Part shown: positions 57,146 through 64,000 of the stretch, one piece after another
How the letters are laid out: each line of letters begins with the position of its first letter
Position numbering within the stretch: the first letter of the stretch is position 1
Assembly: GCA_030704615.1 (NCBI GenBank)
Contig: CM060731.1
Coordinates: 68,924,756 to 68,988,755 of the forward strand
DNA: 64,000 bases
Origin: Takakia lepidozioides
Lineage: Eukaryota; Streptophyta; Takakiopsida; Takakiales; Takakiaceae
Reading direction: 5' to 3'
Position numbers and translations under genes: made by a program
The notes under the pieces: model-generated
What the model was told of the DNA's origin: nothing
Databases searched by the model: none
What the model saw: the letters and a program-made list of their open reading frames with translations, nothing else

Positions 57146-60100
57146 ATGGAAGAGAGAGACGCTCACAGTTTGCTGGACATTCAAAGCTGGGAATGTGTGA
57201 ATGAGTACAAACTAATGGCCTTAGCAGAGGAAAGCATAGCCTCCTCCACTTGCGCAGAATCAATCTCCAGCTCCGTCAGACCAGGTAAGTACATGAATTT
57301 CAATCAAAGCATCCCAATGAAACGATGTTAAATTGTTTGTCTCATATTTTGCCCCGCTTGAGATTGCAGCATCGAAGTTCTCCAGTCATAAATTATGTTG
57401 GGTCCCGTGTAAGTCTTGCAGGAAGTAAGGTATCAAAGACCTATAAGCCCTTGCAATGCATGGCAGCCCGTGAGGAGTTGCGAAAGCAACGGAGAAAGGA
57501 GCTCCAGATCCGATATGAGAATGCCCGCAAGCAGAAAGCGGTTCTCTCTCTCTCTCTAAAGAGCCTAATTACTTGTTTCCGCCCCTTTATTATCATTCTT
57601 TCTCGGGCTCTCTTCTCGAGGCATTGGGATGATTCGGGGTGAGCTCATACAGCCTGAGGAGAGACTGGCAGATGGGATAAAGTGCAGCGTCTAGAACACC
57701 TTTGTTCTGCTTGCATTGGGGCGATTCAGGGTGGGCTCCCACAATTTACGGATAGAGGCTAAGATGGGAAAACTTGCAACGCGAAGACCGCCTATGCCCA
57801 GCATGCACTGGGCCCAACCGTTATATCCCAACTGAAGAACACTTCTTCTTTTGCTGCCCTCTTTACTATGAGATCCGTGGGAGATTCCACTGTCTATTCC
57901 GTGAAACCCAATCTCTCACTGCAGTCTTCCATTATGAGGATCAGAAATGCTTGGCAGCTTATCTGCACGAAGCTTTGACCCTTAGGCCATCCCTGCTTTT
58001 GGGCTGCTTCTGGCTCTGTCTTTCTTTCTTGTTACTCGCTTTCCTTTTGTCCCATAAGCTCTTTGAGCTTTCTGCGGACGTCATAAAGTTCCATACCATT
58101 TCATTTCATTTCTCCCTCTCTCACACCCCTTTCAACCCCTCTCCTCCGAGCCTATAGTCACAAGGCTTTGGAAGCTATGGTAAACAAAATCTATTTAGCG
58201 CATCTCTTCCCGTCCCAAACCACTTCCAGCTACGATGTACACTGTGCTTGATAGATGTCGGACTTTGTGTCTTAATTTTGTGAAGGGTGGGGCCTATGTG
58301 CAGTACATCATATGTTAGAGCAGACGCAACATCACAACAGGCATAAAACTCTGGGGGTGTGAAAAAGTAGGAGGAGATGCACAAAAAAGAGGAGATGAAA
58401 GAGAAGCTTGAAAATCTGCAGAGAAAAGCATGGGCTGAACAGAGGCAAGCAGAAAATCGAATGAAACTTGAGGTATGACATCAGAAAGATGGAAGACGAA
58501 GGGCACAGACCACCAGTCACCCGCAGTCCTTTAAGAACATGTTATCTCTAGATTGTATCCTGATTCTCTCATCTACACACTACCCAACTGGGGATCTGGA
58601 TTGCCAATCTGATTGCCCGGGAAATGGCACAGAACACCTCTGTCTTAACTATCCACACCCAAAAAAACCTCTCTCTTGTACTGCACTATTTGGGCTTTTG
58701 AAATGATGAAGACCCCTTTTTTTGTCTCTCTCTCTTTCTCTCATTTTCTTCAGGATGTTTAACTTTCCTTCTCTTTCCTTTGAAGGCTCCCATTGCCGAC
58801 TCTGAGGCTATTTTTAATCCTTGAAACAGAGGGAGAGGTTAGCGCAGAAACGGCGAGAGCTGTTCATTCAACAGCAAGAGCTTGCATGCCTGCACAGCTT
58901 GAGGAGGATTTTGCTGCACTTTGGATGGTTACCCTGGTCGAGATTGTTGCTTGCACATAGGTATACATTTTGTTGAGAACTGCTTGCCTGTGCAAACAAT
59001 GTAGGCCTGGAGCCCCTCCCACCTACTACCCTCCCCCCACCCCATCTGTACCCATGCCATATTCCCCCCAATCTGCTGTCTTGCAAGCTGATCTCAGAGA
59101 TTGAGGCAGCAGAGCTATGGCAATCTCTTTTGAGCTCTGTCTCCTCCCTTGTTCTTTTCCCTCCTCCACTGAAACTAAATCTAACCCATGTTTTGAATCT
59201 TTGTGGCACCATCTAGTACCCACTGTCACATGGAAGTTGATGAGTTGTAACCTTGCATCCATGTGTTGTATGATACATGCCTGCATGCACCTCTCCAGTT
59301 TGGTGTCCTAAAATTTCAGAGAATCAACATGACATTTCGGTAGCCTTCCACTCAATCTTTTGTACAGAGTCATGTACAGTACATCTCGATCACATACATC
59401 TCTCACTCAGCTTCCCCTTTCTTTATAACCTAAAAATTGTACCAACGATGTATCTTGCACAGAGCAAGCATAAAAGCTGCGTCAGCTCATTACTGGCGCC
59501 AGCTTATGAAGACCGCTCTGAACTCTTTGCACAGTCGTTGCATTCATGGAAAGGCAGAATCAAGACAACGAGAACAAAACCTTGTCACCCACTTTCAAGT
59601 GAGGTGGAGGCTGCAATCTTGCTGGAAGATGTGGCTGAAGGGGGTGAAGGAAGATGGCTTTTACAGAGACTCTTTGTTGAGACGAGCTCTGAAGTCATTG
59701 AAACAGGTACAATTTTCCAGGGCCGGAAACAGCAATCTATTTGACCTCGAAATATGGTGTGTTGATTTTTGGGTTTTAGTGTTGGTTCTTCTCAGCTTGG
59801 CATCAAACTCAGCTTTACTGCTATCTCTAGTTTCATTTTTGTGTATAGATTCAGATACGGTGTGCAGGTTCAAATCAATCTCTATTTTTTTAGACTCACA
59901 AACAGCCAAGCCACTTGGAGAAAGATAGTCCAGACTCTTTGCCCAACATAAGCGCTTAGCTCCTGAAAACCATTATCTAGCTCTCCCAGCCCTCCTGTGG
60001 TCCCTGTAATGTGTAGAGCAGTATGTAGATGTCACATTTTGGCCTTTGCCCTTGACATTGTGACTGGCAGAGTAGTCATAATCATGTGTCACATCTGTTT

Positions 60101-60985
60101 TAGGGGTAGCAGTTGTTGGAGTCCTGGGTATAGTGAGAGCCTTGTCTCACAGCTTTCATCAGGCCAGCAGAGATCCCCAACACAATAAACCCCATATTTC
60201 TTGGTGGAAGCATCAATTCGGCATAGTACCAAACATCTGTGCATGACATCTACACAGCTATCCATAAATTTCCAAGTAAAATTGGAGAAAAATAAAGTGT
60301 GGATGGTGAACAGCGTGGGTAATTGTTTGCCACAGGTGTTACAGCATTATAGGACGTTAGAGGGTATATGGGACGAGCGAAATCGAATCCGAATATATCT
60401 GCACACCTGGTGTGAATGGCAGCAGTTTTTGAGAGATGCAAGGAACTCTCGATTCCTGAAGTACTTAGAAGTCGATCAGATCGCATCTCTCCATGCCCGA
60501 AGGTATACAAACTTCAAACCTCCCATGCACAATCGGATATGACCCCCCTCCAGGGATTAGCTGATGGGATACCGGATGACAACACGGCTTTTCAGGATAC
60601 AATGTTGGATCTGCAGGCTTTCCCGCTTTCCTTGAACATAAAAGAATTGAAGAGAGCTATTTTTACTTGAGCGACTAAATGCTCTAACTCGGGGTCTGCT
60701 ACATCAATCGAACAGCACATTCAAGACCCGAGGCATGGTGGGGACTGATTCCTATTTAAAAACTTGTGGAGGGTTTTGGACTAACAAACAAAATTAGCAT
60801 CAGGTGCAGTCTTATGAGATAAGTTTGCATCAATCTCATGAAGGGTGTTGTGCAGGGCTACGCATGTTCGCACATTGCGTGCATGGAAAGAGGGGCTTGC
60901 AGTAATTCGTTACGAGAAACAGCGAATGCAATACAAGGCAGAGGCATGGGTCAAGGTTCATTCATGGCTCGATGAACACCATCAG
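57146..60985 (+). CDS. SFI1/CCDC191-like Trp-rich coiled-coil protein (3' end uncertain)
   Basis: Exons that join in phase: 57146-57284, 57422-57540, 58371-58472, 58830-58960, 59463-59706, 60336-60502, 60856-60985. The start is ATG at 57146 (MEERDAHSLLDIQSW). Two charged coiled-coil exons follow (REELRKQRRKELQIRYENAR; KEKLENLQRKAWAEQRQAEN). Then come Trp-spaced helical repeats: ELACLHSLRRILLHFGWLPW, SAHYWRQLMKTALNSLHSRC, HFQVRWRLQSCWKMWLKGVK, RIRIYLHTWCEWQQFL, HVRTLRAWKEGLAV, EAWVKVHSWLDEHHQ. Repeats with a Trp every 20-35 residues in helices resemble Sfi1 and the related CCDC191, centrin-binding proteins of centrosomes and basal bodies. The assignment is by pattern only. Reading continues into an intron-like stop at about 61039, or an extra exon at about 61192-61311; the true end is not settled. 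Confidence 0.6.
57600..58150 (+). mobile_element. LINE 3' end (zf-RVT-like) in an SFI1-like gene intron
   Basis: An open piece at 57774-58157 has QREDRLCPACTGPN, EEHFFFCCPLYYEIRGRFHC and LFRETQSL: a CxxC...HxxxxC zinc-binding end like the zf-RVT region of plant LINE polyproteins. Untranslated sequence follows and ends in CATTTCATTTCATTTC, a simple tail. 5'-truncated. The same family appears at 53.76-54.27 kb and, inverted, near 56.53-56.6 kb. Confidence 0.65.
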
Positions 60986-61099
60986 GTTGGCAAAGATCTT
61001 AATGTTCGGTGGTTATTTGACTGTGCATGTTGGGTTCCATAAGCATATTGGATTTTGCTTGCTGATTCTGTCGAATTTGAAGAGGATTGAGAAACAGAA

Positions 61100-61985
61100 T
61101 CATTTGCCCAGCTTCCCGCTCTTTCCTACCGCTCTTTCCAGTGGCTTGGTGTAATGGCCGAGTCGACTCTTCTACAGCGTCTACAGCACTCAGAAACTGG
61201 CAAGCGCAATCCATTATGCTTTGGAGCGGGCCTGCACCTGACATTATGGTGGATTCGGAGGCGGCTCGCCCTCCGGGCACCCCGCATCCTCACCCGCCAT
61301 AATGACAGGTGCGAGGATTGTTCCAATGTACATTCCCTCCCTCCCAGTTCCCACCTTCACCCGTCTCTCTTCTCTGTTCTTCTCACTTGCACCAACCAAT
61401 GTTCCTTATAAACAATGTGAGCATGTATCAAGCACGACTCCGAGCTGATCATCATAACTAAACCGTGTTGGTGGGTTGAGCTGATTTCAGGCAAAACTAG
61501 TTTGTGGGCCAGGATGACGTAGCTGTGTTGTGACGAAAACACTACGGTACTACATATCATCGCTTTTCGGATATATTATTCCCCACACGTCTCTGACAAG
61601 CTCAGCTCATCAGATGGCATGATCCTTGAGAGGCGAGCCGACATCTTGTGGGAGCGGTACTAGTAAAGTCAGTGAAGCGAAGCATTTCAAGGCTGCCAGG
61701 TGTCTTTACTCCAAAACCTAGAGATGATCTGTGAGACTTTTAATACTGTGATCAATTCCTCTATGACCAGTAAGCTAGGGCACTAAATCCGGACCTGGGC
61801 TCAGTGTTTAGTCCACTTTTAGAAATTTCTTCTGCGCATTGTTTGGCGCACTAACTTAGTATCCAGCACTTCTTGTGTACACAACATCTTTCTTCCAAGA
61901 CGCTATGCTACAGGATACAAGCCATATAGAGCTTCTTCCCAAACTAGGGGATATGCAGGTAGCCCATGGCATTCTCACTAAATGC
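61100..61985. other. Possible last exon of the SFI1-like gene, then spacer
   Basis: 61192-61311 (after CTACAG, ending GACAG/GTGCGAG) keeps phase and encodes a basic Trp-containing HLTLWWIRRRLALRAPRIL, which could be a further exon. Beyond it nothing is recognised. Confidence 0.3.
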
Positions 61986-63300
61986 TTTTTGCAGCGACCT
62001 TCTTATCTTTTGCGTTATTCCCCCCCACTCCACAGTTTGTGGAGCTTCTGTATTCTTTTGATACGACTGTTAGAGGGATTTTTGGTCGTCTACTAGGCCC
62101 AGGTGCATTTGATAGTGAGCAGGGGCCTTGGCGTGTCGTCAGGCTCCCCTCCCGATCTCTTCTGGAGGAGTGAGTTTACTATCCACAGTCGTTACTGCCC
62201 ATGCTGCCTTCCTAGGTAGTTGGGCTTTAGTCGCTCCAGCCTTGGTATCTCGGTTTTTGTGTCAGCAACGCCCTTTTCTCATGGAGGTGGTTGCCTATAT
62301 CGACGGTGGCTCTTCGTCTTTCCAGTAACATCTTCGTTCAACGCGGGATCTCATCCCAATACCAGCACGGGCTTGTCTACCACCCTTTGAACAGTTGGTC
62401 ACTCAAGGTCTGGAGCATTTACAGGATACCATCATGGAACGCGTGCACCGACAGTCATTTGCCAGCATGCTTTCCGACGCTCCTTCAGATACACATCGGG
62501 CCAGACTTCTCTCGTGCGCAGGGCCCAAAGCAAGCGCGTGGCTCACGGTACGACCAACCATTGCACCCTTCCGTATGTCTTCTGCTGTATTTACCACCTC
62601 CCTACGAGTTCAACTGGGTCTTCTGGATCCCTCTGTGTTAGGACTACAAGAGTGTGTTTGTCGCCATCCTCTCGATTCACTTGGAGTACATATTCTTCGT
62701 TGCCCCTGCGGTGGAGAATGCACTGCGACCCATGACGTCGTCTAGGATGCAGCAGCTGCGGTTGCTCGTGATGCTAGGATACATATCATTCAAGAGCAGG
62801 TGCACATATTCCAATCGACCCACGATCACCATTCCACTCGACAACGGGTTGACATTGTTCTCTCACAGGACGGACTGCGTACATTGGCGGACGTTGTCAT
62901 CGCTGATCCTACTAGGTCGGATCTCCTGCCCCGCACAGCCTCATCACAAGGAGTTGTCGCTTCAGTAGCTGCGTAGGGAAAGGAGCGTGAGTATCGGGCA
63001 CGTCATTCCACAGACACATTCCTTCCTATGGCAGTCGAGATCTTTGGTTGTTTGATCATCAGTTTAACGAGTTCCTTCGCACATGTGCCCATCGTGCAGC
63101 GGAAAACAAAAGCCTTGGAATCCCATACGCCTCTATTCTTGTAGCTTTCTTTAGACAACAAGTTTGTGTTGCTTTGCAAAAGGCTCAAGCTCAATCTATT
63201 TTACGTCGGGCAAAGGTTGCTGGGGCGGCTTCATCTCGCCTCCCCACACTCTCTGATCCACCCTCTTTCCGTCTGACCTTCTTCGGGCTGTAGGTGATAC
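61985..63300 (+). pseudogene. Non-LTR retroelement protein, C-terminal part with restriction-like endonuclease region
   Basis: Pieces in changing frames: LPISSGGVSLLSTVVTAHAA with AFLGSWALVAPALVS (about 62140-62260, the end of an RT thumb-like region), then LLSCAGPKASAWLTVRP, FRMSSAVFTTSLRVQLGLLD and CVCRHPLDSLGVHILRCPCG (a CxC...HxxxC zinc-binding block; 62500-62740). Next RVDIVLSQDGLRTLADVVIA followed by DP (about 62840-62910), matching the spaced acidic residues of a PD-(D/E)XK-type endonuclease, and a helical end FFRQQVCVALQKAQAQSILR (63048-63240). Stops at about 62745 and 62970 and frame changes make it dead. The 5' part is missing. Confidence 0.6.
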
Positions 63301-64000
63301 TAGAATAGTTTGATTTCTTTCTTTGTGTTAATGTATCTAGCTCTACGAGCTTTGGTTGTTTCTTCTTGGGGACAGCTACACCCATTTGTACATTCACCCC
63401 ACTTGGGTCTTTTTATAAAGTTATGTAGGATATGCAGTTGATCTGATCTTAGAAGTAGGTATCAATCCATTGTTGTGCCCACAAATCAGAAGTGGGTTAT
63501 GAGTGCAGCTAGCCAAGTTAGGAACTGTATTTCACTTTATACCAGTAATCGCTGGCTGTAAATGAGTCCACTTATATAGATAGCTCTTCTCCCCGGCAGC
63601 ACCCCATTGAGGACAAAACTAATAAGGACAAAAAGGCCAGCCCAACAATTGTGGCTTGCAAGCAAAGCCAAGATGCAGACTCCAGAGCTTCAGACCTCCC
63701 ACGTTCACAGCCTGGCAATCATTCTTCCTTAGTTTTATATTCTGGTCAAATTTGATAAAACTGTGGCACATCAGAGTCAATTTGTCCAACTTCTATGATT
63801 GGAATAGAGTGGGATGGTGATCCCGCTGATTGAACAAAATGGACTTTTTAGTCCTGTAAAGACGTAAAGACTGGAGACCCATCCGAATCTTTCTTTCTTT
63901 TTTCTTGTGTCCAGGCAGACTGGAGAAGAGATACTTTCTAAAGGATCTGGGTTTGTTTCTGTTTTGAGTTAGATATTAACTATTAACACGCATGAGAGGT
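63301..64000. other. No gene seen
   Basis: Spacer to the window end; short frames without motifs. Confidence 0.6.

Overview
The window is nuclear DNA from a land plant, most likely a seed-free one (bryophyte, lycophyte or fern). Genes are split by GT-AG introns. There are plant-type PPR-DYW, type III polyketide synthase, GDSL lipase and nepenthesin-like protease sequences. An enkurin-like flagellar gene (and possibly an SFI1/CCDC191-like one) fits a plant with swimming sperm. Degenerate piggyBac, pogo/Tigger and MULE transposases lie beside a young chromodomain Gypsy element. I cannot name the species.

Layout. 1-8 kb is transposon-rich: an unidentified minus-strand gene, an array of regularly spaced short palindromes, a MULE transposase with SWIM finger, a cluster of ACGT-core palindromes and a decayed piggyBac transposase. 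8.4-10 kb holds a type III polyketide synthase-like gene whose catalytic His is replaced and whose first exon is frameshifted. 11-13.4 kb holds a short repeat family and a broken GDSL lipase. 14-27.3 kb is a dense minus-strand array of PPR pseudogene pieces, partly homogenised with a period near 295 bases, mixed with a second repeated segment and SINEs. 27.3-35 kb holds small DNA-transposon derivatives (a 785-base TIR element and an 800-base TTAA-type element), a pogo/Tigger remnant, long C and G runs, an inverted PPR copy and a tiny SEC-C gene.

35.7-42.9 kb is one chromovirus (Ty3/Gypsy) insertion broken in two. RT-RNase H-integrase-chromodomain plus one LTR lie on the plus strand; the other LTR, primer binding site, gag and protease lie on the minus strand. 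The outer flank of each LTR carries the same 5-base duplication (TAATG), so an inversion with one end inside the element is the simplest explanation.

43.4-61 kb is gene-bearing: an enkurin-like gene (minus), an intronless aspartic protease (plus), a complete ten-exon TRM5 tRNA methyltransferase (plus) and a multi-exon Trp-rich SFI1/CCDC191-like gene (plus). LINE 3' ends sit in or near the last two. 62-63.3 kb holds the degraded C-terminal end of a non-LTR retroelement protein. The genes do not form a pathway; most of the window is mobile DNA and its debris around a few housekeeping and flagellar genes. All coordinates are read by eye and exon edges are inferred from splice signals and reading phase.
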